Origin: Bacteroidota bacterium
Lineage (GTDB): Bacteria > Bacteroidota > Bacteroidia > Bacteroidales > UBA10428
Length of the DNA: 64,000 bases
Direction: 5' to 3'
Assembly (NCBI GenBank): GCA_016699695.1
Contig: CP065006.1
Coordinates: forward strand, 2,232,001-2,296,000
In this document: positions 1-8,074 of the stretch, in pieces
Numbering within the stretch: the stretch's first letter is position 1
How the letters are laid out: every line of letters begins with the position of its first letter
The notes under the pieces: model-generated
The model's database searches: none
What the model saw: only the letters and a program-made list of their open reading frames with translations
Told to the model about the DNA's origin: nothing
Position numbers and translations under genes: made by a program

Positions 1-2
1 TA

Positions 3-266
3 TGCTCCTATGGGGCTATTGCCCGCCATATTGGTTCACCGGGCAGTGCGCGCATGGTTGGCTGGGCGCTGAATCAATGCCATCACATGCCCGATGTTCC
101 GGCACACAGAGTAGTAAACCGAAATGGTTTGCTTACTGGTAAGCATCATTTCAGGCACGAAACCCTGATGCAGGAATTGCTCGAAAGCGAAGGAATTGCA
201 GTGCTGGATGACCGGGTAGTGGAGTTTAAAAAGCTTTATTGGGATCCTAATTTTGAATTAGTCTAA
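3..266 (+). CDS. Alkyltransferase-like (ATL) DNA repair protein, 5' truncated
   Basis: C-terminal part of a protein of the O6-alkylguanine-DNA alkyltransferase (MGMT/Ogt) fold; the N-terminus lies outside the window. The reading frame is open from base 3 and gives the winged-helix segment SYGAIARHIGSPGSAR, then NQCHHMPDVPAHRVVNRNG. In true alkyltransferases the active site is PCHRV; here it reads PAHRV, so the acceptor cysteine is absent. That is the signature of ATL proteins, which bind alkylated guanine and recruit nucleotide excision repair instead of removing the alkyl group. The helix-turn-helix and the Asn hinge (VVNRNG) are kept. The role in repair signalling is family knowledge. Confidence 0.85.
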   Translation, partial: CSYGAIARHIGSPGSARMVGWALNQCHHMPDVPAHRVVNRNGLLTGKHHFRHETLMQELLESEGIAVLDDRVVEFKKLYWDPNFELV

Positions 267-281
267 ATAAAAAAATGTACT

Positions 282-289
282 TATCTTTG
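282..289 (+). promoter_or_regulatory. Putative Bacteroidota -7 element upstream of mrp
   Basis: TATCTTTG fits the Bacteroidota -7 consensus TAnnTTTG and lies 32 bases before the mrp start codon. No TTTG -33 box is found at the usual 19-21 base spacing, so this is only a half-supported promoter. Confidence 0.4.
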
Positions 290-320
290 GTCTGCCAGCC
301 CTGTTAATCGATTTAATTTC

Positions 321-1391
321 ATGAGCTATACTGTAGAACAAGTTACAAGCATACTTCAAAAAGTAATCCATCCGTCGAGTGGAAAAGACATTGTTTCGAT
401 GAACCTGGTTAAAAACCTGGTTGTCGACAACAGCAAAGTAAGCTTTGTATTGTCTTTTGCCAGTGTAAACGACCCGATGAAAAACTCGCTGAAAAAAGCT
501 TGCGAGAAATTTTTGCTTGACATTCCGGGCATCAGCGAGGTGGATATAAAAGTCGAAACACAACTCAAACCTGTTTCCGTTAAACCAGAACCAGAGCCTG
601 TGCTCACCGGGGTTAAGTACCTTGTGGCCATAGCTTCGGGAAAAGGTGGAGTGGGTAAATCGACAATTGCTGCAAATATAGCCGTAGCCTTTGCCAATTC
701 AGGTGCCAGGGTTGGTTTGATAGATGCCGATATTTATGGCCCCTCGATACCTAAGATGTTTGGGGTAGAGAATGAAAAGCCCGATGTAATAAAAAAGAAT
801 GGCCGTGATGTTATTGTTCCGGTAGAAAAAAATGGAGTGAAACTGCTTTCAATTGGCTTTTTTGTGAGTCAGGACGATGCCACCATCTGGCGGGGCCCTA
901 TGGCTTCAAATGCCTTGTCGCAGCTTATTTCCGATGGCGATTGGGGCACTCTCGATTATTTGTTTGTCGACCTTCCGCCTGGCACAAGCGATATACATAT
1001 TACCATTTCTCAGAATAAAAAACTTACGGGAGCAGTAATAGTTAGCACCCCACAGGATGTAGCACTTGCCGATGTAAAAAAAGGAATCAGCATGTTTCAG
1101 AATAAGGCTATCGGGGTGCCCGTGCTGGGACTGATAGAGAACATGGCCTGGTTTACACCTGATGAATTGCCTGAAAGCAAGTATTATATCTTTGGCAAAG
1201 GAGGATGCGAGGCCCTTGCCAATGAAAAAAATGTACCTTTTTTAGGGCATATACCCATTGTTCAAAGCATTCGCGAAGATGCCGACAATGGGGTTCCTAC
1301 CGCAGGAAGAAAAAATAAGACTTCGGAGTATTTTAAGCACATTGCCGAAAAAATACGTATTGAAATTCTTCGTATAGATACCGTTGTATAA
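321..1391 (+). CDS. mrp: Mrp/NBP35 family Fe-S cluster carrier ATPase
   Basis: Cytosolic P-loop ATPase (ApbC/NBP35 family) that carries and transfers iron-sulfur clusters. Residues 1-85 form the MIP18/DUF59 domain; the deviant Walker A GKGGVGKS is at 107-114, followed by DADIYGPSIP and DLPPGTSD, all diagnostic of the family. The region where many Mrp proteins carry a C-x-x-C pair reads ENMAWFTPDELPESKYY and has no cysteines, so cluster binding between subunits must differ from the E. coli type. The next gene encodes the Nfu scaffold, which supports an Fe-S role. 356 aa, normal for the family. Confidence 0.93.
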   Translation: MSYTVEQVTSILQKVIHPSSGKDIVSMNLVKNLVVDNSKVSFVLSFASVNDPMKNSLKKACEKFLLDIPGISEVDIKVETQLKPVSVKPEPEPVLTGVKYLVAIASGKGGVGKSTIAANIAVAFANSGARVGLIDADIYGPSIPKMFGVENEKPDVIKKNGRDVIVPVEKNGVKLLSIGFFVSQDDATIWRGPMASNALSQLISDGDWGTLDYLFVDLPPGTSDIHITISQNKKLTGAVIVSTPQDVALADVKKGISMFQNKAIGVPVLGLIENMAWFTPDELPESKYYIFGKGGCEALANEKNVPFLGHIPIVQSIREDADNGVPTAGRKNKTSEYFKHIAEKIRIEILRIDTVV

Positions 1392-1401
1392 GCTATTGAT
1401 T

Positions 1402-1647
1402 ATGTCAAAAATTACCAACAAAGATATTATCTCCAAAATCAACAAAGGTATAGAGTCGGTGCGCCCTTACCTGGTTACCGATGGGGGGGATGTTGAACTT
1501 GTAGAGGTTGACTCAGACAATACCGTAAAGGTCCGGCTTCTGGGTGCCTGTCAGGGTTGCCCTTTTAGTATGATGACCCTGAAAGCTGGCATAGAGCAGG
1601 CAATACGTAAAGAATGGCCTGAGCTCAAAACCCTCGAATCGGTTTAA
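1402..1647 (+). CDS. NifU C-terminal domain (Nfu-type) Fe-S scaffold protein
   Basis: Small stand-alone Nfu domain of about 81 aa that holds and delivers [4Fe-4S] clusters. The conserved C-x-x-C is seen as GACQGCPFS, with the usual VRPYLVTDGGDVELVEV stretch before it. An in-frame TTG at 1384 would add six residues and overlap the end of mrp; the ATG at 1402 starts exactly at the normal family N-terminus and is preferred. It follows mrp by 10 bases, so the two probably form one transcription unit for iron-sulfur cluster maturation. Confidence 0.92.
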   Translation: MSKITNKDIISKINKGIESVRPYLVTDGGDVELVEVDSDNTVKVRLLGACQGCPFSMMTLKAGIEQAIRKEWPELKTLESV

Positions 1648-1667
1648 TCTGTCCGATTCCTAATTTT

Positions 1668-1701
1668 TTTGCACCGTATATCAGAATGAAAATTATTTTT
1701 G
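1668..1701 (+). promoter_or_regulatory. Putative promoter of porW
   Basis: TTTG at 1668-1671 and TATTTTTG at 1694-1701, separated by 22 bases, match the -33 and -7 elements of Bacteroidota sigma factor sites, with slightly long spacing. The start codon of porW lies 55 bases downstream. Confidence 0.45.
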
Positions 1702-1756
1702 CAGGAAAATATGTTTTAACTTTTCCAGTTATTACATCTGGAAACAATTATACTCT

Positions 1757-4396
1757 TTGAAACATTTATCCTTTAAATACAGCCTTTTCTTTGCCCTTTT
1801 CGTAGTGGCAACTTCTTGCTCTAACCAGAAAAACACTTCTCTTTCACGTGGTTATCATAACCTGACATCGAAGTATAACATCTTGTTTAATGGCCGCGAG
1901 AGTTTCGAAAAGGGCATGCAAAAGCTCGAACAGAACCATAGCGACAATTTTAGCGAAGTGCTGCCTGTATTTATTTACCACAACAAAAACGAAATCTCGG
2001 CTATAGGTTCAGAAATGGACAGGGCCATTGCTAAATGTGCCAAACTGATATCCCTGCATTCTATCACAGCCAAGCCTGTTTTGAAGGAAGGCGATGAACT
2101 TTCTGATGCAGAACGCGAATTTTACAGCAAAAAGGAATACAATAAATGGGTCGATGATGCCTACCTTCTCATGGGAAAATCGTATTTCTATAAACACGAT
2201 TTCGACAAGGCATCAGAAACTTTCCAGTATATAGTGTCCAATTTTCCCGAAGGAGCAAGCTCTTTCGAAGCCCGTCTTTGGCTGGCGCATGTGGCACACA
2301 AAAAAAACAGGATTAAGGAATCGGAAAATATACTGGCAGAATTAAAGAAAGACAGCCGGTTTCCTAAAAAATTGGCCCCAGACCTTGACGCTTCTCTGGC
2401 TGCAATTGAAATATCCAAAGGTAATCTGGTGGCTGCCATTGACCCGATGCGTAAAGCAGCAGAAACTGTGAAGCCACTTTTTTACCAGCAACGATATAAT
2501 TATATTCTGGCTCAATTACTTCAGCTTAACAACCAATTAAGCGATGCTTCCCTTTCTTATAAAAAAGTAATTAAGCTGAATCCTCCCTATGAAATGACTT
2601 TTAATGCAAGGATTAATATGGCTTTAAGTTTTCAGGCCGGGCTGGGTTCGAGGAAAGAAGTAGAGAAGCAATTGCAAAAAATGCTTCGCGACGATAAAAA
2701 CAACGATTATCAGGATCAGATCTATTTTGCAATTGGCAATTTATATTTTCAGGAAGGCAATACCACTGAGGCTCTCAGGTATTATCGAATGTCTTCGGCA
2801 GTAAGCCTCGACAACAGTTTTCAGAAGCCAAAAACCTATCTGACAATGGCCGACATTTATTATGAACAAGCCGATTATATTCCGGCACAGGCCTATTACG
2901 ACAGTACAGTGCAGGTAATCGAACCTGACTACACCAATTATAAATTGATTTATACCAAATCGATTAGCCTTACTAAATTGGTTGAAAGCATTGTTAGTGT
3001 GCAGCTGGAAGACAGCCTGCTAAAACTCTCTGCTATGCCTAAACCTGAGCTGATTGCGTTAATCGATAAAAATATTGCCGAAATTCAGAAACAGGAACAA
3101 GAACAACGTTTGCTTGAACAGGAACAAAGAATAGAGCAAAATACTTTTGCACAGCAAGAGTTTGCAATCCCAACAAACTCACAAAGTTGGTATTTCTATA
3201 ATGCAACAACCATAGAGTTGGGTCGGCAAGAGTTTAAACGCAAATGGGGAACAAGGCGACTGGAAGACAATTGGAGAAGGTCCAATAAGGGAACTTTGGA
3301 TCAGTCTTTTGCCCTGAATACCGAAACAGACGCTGAGGATACCTTTCAAACCGGTGAAAAGAAAGTAAATGCTGCTGGAAAATATTCGCGTGATTACTAC
3401 ATGCAGCAAATACCCTTTACCGATAGTGCGAAAACCAAGTCTCACCTGCGTATCCAGGAATCTTTGCTCACTTCGGGCGATGTCTACAGTGAGGAATTAA
3501 AAGACTATCAAAAAGCAATAGATGCCTACGAAGATATTTTAATCAGGTATCCCGATTACCCGAATCGCTTGTTGGTATATTACAAGCTGTATACTCTGGG
3601 TAAGGAAACCCGGAACATCGACATGGTATCGCAGTACCAGCAAAGAATTATTCGCGAATTCCCCGAAAGCAATTATGCACGTGTACTATCCGATCCGGAA
3701 TACACCAAAAGATTAGAAGAAGAAGAAAGGAAAGAAGAAGTTAAATACCAAGAAATATATCAAGTGTTTGACCAGGGCGACTATGCCTATGCCTTGCAAC
3801 TAATTAATCAAGCCAGAAGCGAATGGCCCGAAAGTAAACATACGCCCCAATACGACCTGATGGCTGTAATTGCCGAAGGTGTATCGAAAGATACTGCCAG
3901 CTTCATTGCCGACCTCGACAAGCTGATGGTGAAATACCCTGGTACAGATATCGCAGAACGATCGGGACAGATAATTAAATTTCTCCAGACTGAAAGTCCA
4001 CAAGCCGCCAGAGAGCATGCCATTCAACAGGCTACAAGTATTTTTACCGATACTCCCCTGGAGGAACATTTTGTTGTGGTGCTAATTTCCCGTTATTCCA
4101 ATGCCAATCAGTTAATGTTCAATATCATCAATTTTAATATCGACAATTTTGCCGATAACGAACTAAAGGTGAAAAAATCCGACCTCGATAATTCTATCCT
4201 CCTGGCAGTTCAATCCTTTAAGGATAAGCAAGAGGCTGTTAAGTATTACACACAGATTGTAGTTTTTGAGGAACTGTTTCGCGAGGTAGATAAAACGGAT
4301 GCCCAGTTGTTTTATATCTCGAAATCGAACTATGAACGTCTGCTTCGCGATAAGCAAATCGAGCAATACCTGATCTTTTTTAATGCCGGTAATTAA
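1757..4396 (+). CDS. porW: Type IX secretion system lipoprotein PorW/SprE (TPR protein)
   Basis: Large tetratricopeptide-repeat lipoprotein needed for type IX secretion and, in gliding species, motility. The start is a TTG; no in-frame ATG precedes it. A signal sequence ends in the lipobox VATSC with Cys21. The segment SRGYHNLTSKYNILFNG right after it is the hallmark of PorW/SprE. TPR-like helices follow through most of the 879 aa, with a Gln/Glu-rich stretch near residues 440-470. It sits 19 bases before the response regulator gene porX, the same pairing of T9SS factors expected in Bacteroidota. Family recognition is from sequence; the T9SS role is established for the family. Confidence 0.88.
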   Translation: MKHLSFKYSLFFALFVVATSCSNQKNTSLSRGYHNLTSKYNILFNGRESFEKGMQKLEQNHSDNFSEVLPVFIYHNKNEISAIGSEMDRAIAKCAKLISLHSITAKPVLKEGDELSDAEREFYSKKEYNKWVDDAYLLMGKSYFYKHDFDKASETFQYIVSNFPEGASSFEARLWLAHVAHKKNRIKESENILAELKKDSRFPKKLAPDLDASLAAIEISKGNLVAAIDPMRKAAETVKPLFYQQRYNYILAQLLQLNNQLSDASLSYKKVIKLNPPYEMTFNARINMALSFQAGLGSRKEVEKQLQKMLRDDKNNDYQDQIYFAIGNLYFQEGNTTEALRYYRMSSAVSLDNSFQKPKTYLTMADIYYEQADYIPAQAYYDSTVQVIEPDYTNYKLIYTKSISLTKLVESIVSVQLEDSLLKLSAMPKPELIALIDKNIAEIQKQEQEQRLLEQEQRIEQNTFAQQEFAIPTNSQSWYFYNATTIELGRQEFKRKWGTRRLEDNWRRSNKGTLDQSFALNTETDAEDTFQTGEKKVNAAGKYSRDYYMQQIPFTDSAKTKSHLRIQESLLTSGDVYSEELKDYQKAIDAYEDILIRYPDYPNRLLVYYKLYTLGKETRNIDMVSQYQQRIIREFPESNYARVLSDPEYTKRLEEEERKEEVKYQEIYQVFDQGDYAYALQLINQARSEWPESKHTPQYDLMAVIAEGVSKDTASFIADLDKLMVKYPGTDIAERSGQIIKFLQTESPQAAREHAIQQATSIFTDTPLEEHFVVVLISRYSNANQLMFNIINFNIDNFADNELKVKKSDLDNSILLAVQSFKDKQEAVKYYTQIVVFEELFREVDKTDAQLFYISKSNYERLLRDKQIEQYLIFFNAGN

Positions 4397-4415
4397 AATC
4401 TAGCTGCACTTTATT

Positions 4416-5984
4416 ATGAAACAGGTATCGATACTTTGGACCGATGACGAAATAGACCTTCTGAAACCGCATATTTTGTTTCTGCAGGAAAAAGGATACC
4501 TGGTTGATACGGCCAGCAATGGCGACGATGCCATTGACCTTGTTAAAAGTAAAAAATACGACATTATTTTTCTCGACGAAAATATGCCTGGTAAAAGCGG
4601 CCTCGAAACCCTTTCTGTGATAAAAAGCATACACTCCGCTTTGCCTGTGGTAATGGTTACGAAAAGCGAAGAGGAAGATATTATGGATGCAGCTATTGGC
4701 TCTCAAATCGCCGATTACCTCATTAAGCCCGTGAAACCTAACCAGGTTTTGCTTTCCATAAAAAAAAATGTCGATACGCGCGAACTCATTACCCGCGAAA
4801 CAACCTCAGCGTACCGTTCGGCTTTTAATGAACTGAGTAATTTAATTGCCCTGGCTAAAAACTTCAACGATTGGCAATTGCTTTACCGCAAACTTGTGTA
4901 TTGGGAATTAGAACTTGAAAAGTCCGATGACACCAGTATGCACGAAGTATTAAAGCATCAGAAAGCCGAAGCAAATACAGAGTTTAGCAAATTTGTAAAG
5001 AATAATTACCAGCATTGGTTTCAAGTCGATAAAACTTCGACAGCCGATGCAAACCGCCCGCTTTTTTCACCTGGAGTAATTAAAAAGTCAGTCATTTCAA
5101 GGTTGTCGGAGTTTCCCAAAATGGTATTTATTCTCATCGATAATTTGCGTTTAGACCAGTGGAAGGTAATAGCCCCCTTTGTAAGCGAACTCTTTACCAT
5201 CGAAAAAGAAGAGGTGTATTGCAGCATTTTACCCACCGCTACACAATATGCCCGCAATGCTATTTTTGCCGGAATGATGCCCGGCGAAATCGCTTCGCGC
5301 TATGCTGAGTTTTGGCTGAACGATGATGAGGAGGGTGGAAAAAATCAGTTCGAAGATGAATTGTTTACTCGTTTCAAGCAACGAAATGGCATCAATGTAA
5401 AGCATTATTACGAAAAAATCGCTTCGAAAAAGGCCGGAGATAAATTGGTCGATAGCATTGACAATGCGCTTCAAAACGATTTAATCTTGCTGGTGTACAA
5501 TTTTGTCGATATGCTTTCGCATGCCAATACCGAGATGGAAATGATACGTGAGTTGTCGTCGAACGATTCGGCCTACCGTTCACTTACATTAAGCTGGTTT
5601 CAGCATTCTTCCTTCTACGATTTGCTCAAGCAACTTTCTCTAAAGGGCATTCCTGTTGTTATCACCACCGATCATGGAACTATAAGGGTGAACAAAGCCC
5701 TAAAAGTAATTGGAGATAAAACCACTTCGAAGAACCTTCGTTACAAATTAGGCAAAAACCTCGATTACAACCCTCGCGATGTATTTGAGGTGCTGGATCC
5801 GGCTAAAGTATTTCTTCCAAAATCAACATTGAGTTCGAAATATATTTTTGCCCTGGGCGAAAGTTTTCTGGCCTATCCAAACAATTATAACTACTTTGTT
5901 AATTATTACACCAATACCTATCAGCATGGGGGCATTTCGATGGAGGAAATGATTTTGCCCCTTGTTAGCTTGTTGCCAAAGTAA
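4416..5984 (+). CDS. porX: PorX: T9SS response regulator with PglZ domain
   Basis: Two-domain regulator: an N-terminal receiver (acidic D10/D11, phospho-acceptor D54 in FLDENMPG, K104 in LIKPVKP), a helical linker, then a PglZ alkaline-phosphatase-superfamily domain from about residue 200 (LIDNLRLDQW near 239, TTDHGTIRV near 415). In Porphyromonas PorX works with the kinase PorY and sigma factor SigP to control type IX secretion genes, and the PglZ domain has phosphodiesterase activity. No PorY-like kinase lies next to it. The adjacency to porW supports the assignment. 522 aa is the expected length. Confidence 0.93.
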   Translation: MKQVSILWTDDEIDLLKPHILFLQEKGYLVDTASNGDDAIDLVKSKKYDIIFLDENMPGKSGLETLSVIKSIHSALPVVMVTKSEEEDIMDAAIGSQIADYLIKPVKPNQVLLSIKKNVDTRELITRETTSAYRSAFNELSNLIALAKNFNDWQLLYRKLVYWELELEKSDDTSMHEVLKHQKAEANTEFSKFVKNNYQHWFQVDKTSTADANRPLFSPGVIKKSVISRLSEFPKMVFILIDNLRLDQWKVIAPFVSELFTIEKEEVYCSILPTATQYARNAIFAGMMPGEIASRYAEFWLNDDEEGGKNQFEDELFTRFKQRNGINVKHYYEKIASKKAGDKLVDSIDNALQNDLILLVYNFVDMLSHANTEMEMIRELSSNDSAYRSLTLSWFQHSSFYDLLKQLSLKGIPVVITTDHGTIRVNKALKVIGDKTTSKNLRYKLGKNLDYNPRDVFEVLDPAKVFLPKSTLSSKYIFALGESFLAYPNNYNYFVNYYTNTYQHGGISMEEMILPLVSLLPK

Positions 5985-5992
5985 AGAACCTG

Positions 5993-6418
5993 ATGGAACC
6001 CGTTCAACTTGAAATAACGCTCGACAATCTGAACGTATCGGCTGCAAAATTTTTGGAGTTAGTTAAACCGGTAAGACAGTTTGCATTTTATGGAAGTATG
6101 GGTGCCGGGAAAACAACATTTATTGCTGCACTTTGCCATCAACTTCAATCGACAGACATGGTAAGCAGCCCGACCTTTTCTATTGTGAACGAATACAATA
6201 CACACACCAACGACACCATATACCATTTCGACTTTTACCGGATTACCAACTCGGAGGAATTGTTCGACATTGGTTTTGAAGAATACCTCGAAAATCAGGG
6301 CTGGTGCTTTATCGAATGGCCGGAGAAAGCTCAGGAACTGATACCTGATAGTTTTGCGAAGGTATTTATTACCTCTCTCGATGAGGGTAAGCGGTTGCTA
6401 AAAATATTTCTTCCATAG
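5993..6418 (+). CDS. tsaE: TsaE, tRNA t6A biosynthesis ATPase
   Basis: Small P-loop ATPase that supports the TsaB-TsaD complex forming N6-threonylcarbamoyladenosine at position 37 of ANN-decoding tRNAs. Walker A GSMGAGKTTF at 34-42, the SSPTFSIVNEY segment and the HFDFYR motif are characteristic. 141 aa is full length. It starts 8 bases after the porX stop and is probably cotranscribed with it. Confidence 0.93.
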   Translation: MEPVQLEITLDNLNVSAAKFLELVKPVRQFAFYGSMGAGKTTFIAALCHQLQSTDMVSSPTFSIVNEYNTHTNDTIYHFDFYRITNSEELFDIGFEEYLENQGWCFIEWPEKAQELIPDSFAKVFITSLDEGKRLLKIFLP

Positions 6419-6666
6419 ACCGTTCTTGCAACTTTAAAGAATAAGATTATTCTGGTTAGTATTTAAAGCAGAGTTTTTTCTTTGCATCCTCTTTGTTCGC
6501 CTGCCTTCGAAATGGCCTTTTGTTCCCATTATATCCGGGTATTTGGGTTCACTTATTTTAAAAAGCACAGAATAATGCAATTGATTTAGGGTTTATCAAA
6601 TCTTTATTGGGTAAGTTGCTATTTTTTTTCTTATTTTGATTGGTCAGCAAAAACCCAGGTAAAAGA

Positions 6667-7887
6667 ATGGAACACAACCAGAAACCTTCAGAAAATCATT
6701 TGTTCTATACCGGATTGCTTCCACAGGAAGAGATGTTGGAAGTAGGGAAGAAGCATAAAAAATTGCTTATTGGTCTTCCAAAAGAAGACCAGCAATACGA
6801 AAAGCGCATCGGCCTTACACCCGAAGCAGTAGAAGTATTAGTTAACAACGGACACGATGTAATCATTCAAAAAGAAGCAGGCAATGGAGCCCTTTATTCG
6901 CGCACCGATTATAGCGAGCATGGGGCTTTTATTGTAGAAGATAACGAAAAAATATTCAATGCCGATGTGGTGCTTAAAGTAGCTCCTCTTACCCTGTCGG
7001 AAATTGAAAGTTTAAAAGGTAACCAGGTAATTATTTCTGCCTTCCATTTTAACCAGCAGAATCCCGAGTATATTAAAGCTCTCATTCAGAAGAAATCTAC
7101 AGCCATTGCTTTCGAGTACATTAAAAACGAGTTTAACACTTACCCCATCGTACAGTCAATGAGCGAGATTGCCGGAAGTACTGCAATAGTAGTGGCGGCC
7201 GAGTTGCTTTCCAATATCACAGGAGGTAAAGGGGTGTTACTTGGTGGGGTTACAGGCATTACCCCAACTGAGGTAGTTGTGCTTGGCGCAGGTACTGCTG
7301 CCGAATCGGCCATACGGGCTGCGTTGGGGCTGGGTGCCTTTGTGAAAGTATTTGACACTTCGGTTCAGCAGCTTGAATTGCTTCAAAAGAACCTCGGAAT
7401 GCGCCTTTATACTTCTATTTTTCATCCTCAGGTGTTTTCCCGTGTTATTCAATCGGCCGATGTGCTCATTGGTGCAGTTGATCTGACCGAGCTTGGGGCG
7501 CGCTTTTTTGTTACCGAGGAAATGGTGAAAAGCATGAAAAAAGGAGCTGTTATCATCGACCTTACCATCGACAATGGTGGTTGCATCGAAACCTCAGAAT
7601 GCCGCAACCTCCTTGATCCCATGTACAAAAAACACGATGTGTTGCATTACTGTGTGGCCAATATCCCATCGAGGGTGGCACGTACTGCATCCATTGCCCT
7701 TAGCAATATTCTTTCTCCTATTTTGCTCGAAATGGGTGCTGCCGGAGGGTTAAAGCCATTGCTCAAAGACAATCACGGTGTGAGAAAAGGTGTGTATATA
7801 TACAATGGAATTTTAACCCACGAGCGCATAGGTAACGAATTTAAAATCAATCATAAAGACATCGACTTGTTGATGGCGGCATTTTAA
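6667..7887 (+). CDS. ald: Alanine dehydrogenase
   Basis: NAD-dependent L-alanine dehydrogenase (alanine plus NAD to pyruvate, ammonium and NADH). The N-terminal substrate domain shows EKRIGLTPEAV and, further on, AFHFNQQ with the conserved His. The Rossmann domain carries VLGAGTAAESA, then VGAVDL-like and IDLTIDNGG segments of the Ald/PNT family. An in-frame TTG at 6640 would add nine residues; the ATG at 6667 gives the more usual N-terminus. The 248 bases before it hold no other gene or clear promoter. Length 406 aa, slightly longer than the bacilli enzyme because of an N-terminal extension. Confidence 0.9.
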   Translation: MEHNQKPSENHLFYTGLLPQEEMLEVGKKHKKLLIGLPKEDQQYEKRIGLTPEAVEVLVNNGHDVIIQKEAGNGALYSRTDYSEHGAFIVEDNEKIFNADVVLKVAPLTLSEIESLKGNQVIISAFHFNQQNPEYIKALIQKKSTAIAFEYIKNEFNTYPIVQSMSEIAGSTAIVVAAELLSNITGGKGVLLGGVTGITPTEVVVLGAGTAAESAIRAALGLGAFVKVFDTSVQQLELLQKNLGMRLYTSIFHPQVFSRVIQSADVLIGAVDLTELGARFFVTEEMVKSMKKGAVIIDLTIDNGGCIETSECRNLLDPMYKKHDVLHYCVANIPSRVARTASIALSNILSPILLEMGAAGGLKPLLKDNHGVRKGVYIYNGILTHERIGNEFKINHKDIDLLMAAF

Positions 7888-8074
7888 TCTGAAAAACGAC
7901 TTACTGGTATGCTACTCTTTCTCTTTTACCTGTCTTATCAAAGCTATTAAATCAAAGCAGTTAAGCGATTTTTAATTGCTGGCGAAAGAGTTTAGTGAAT
8001 ATCGGGCTGATGTCGGGAAAATTTTATTAATTTGCAGTACACCAAAAGCCAGGCCTTTAATACAAGACACATGA

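Noticed and set aside
6419..6666. Riboswitch upstream of alanine dehydrogenase
   Set aside because: No consensus glycine-riboswitch elements seen; the region is simply AT-rich.
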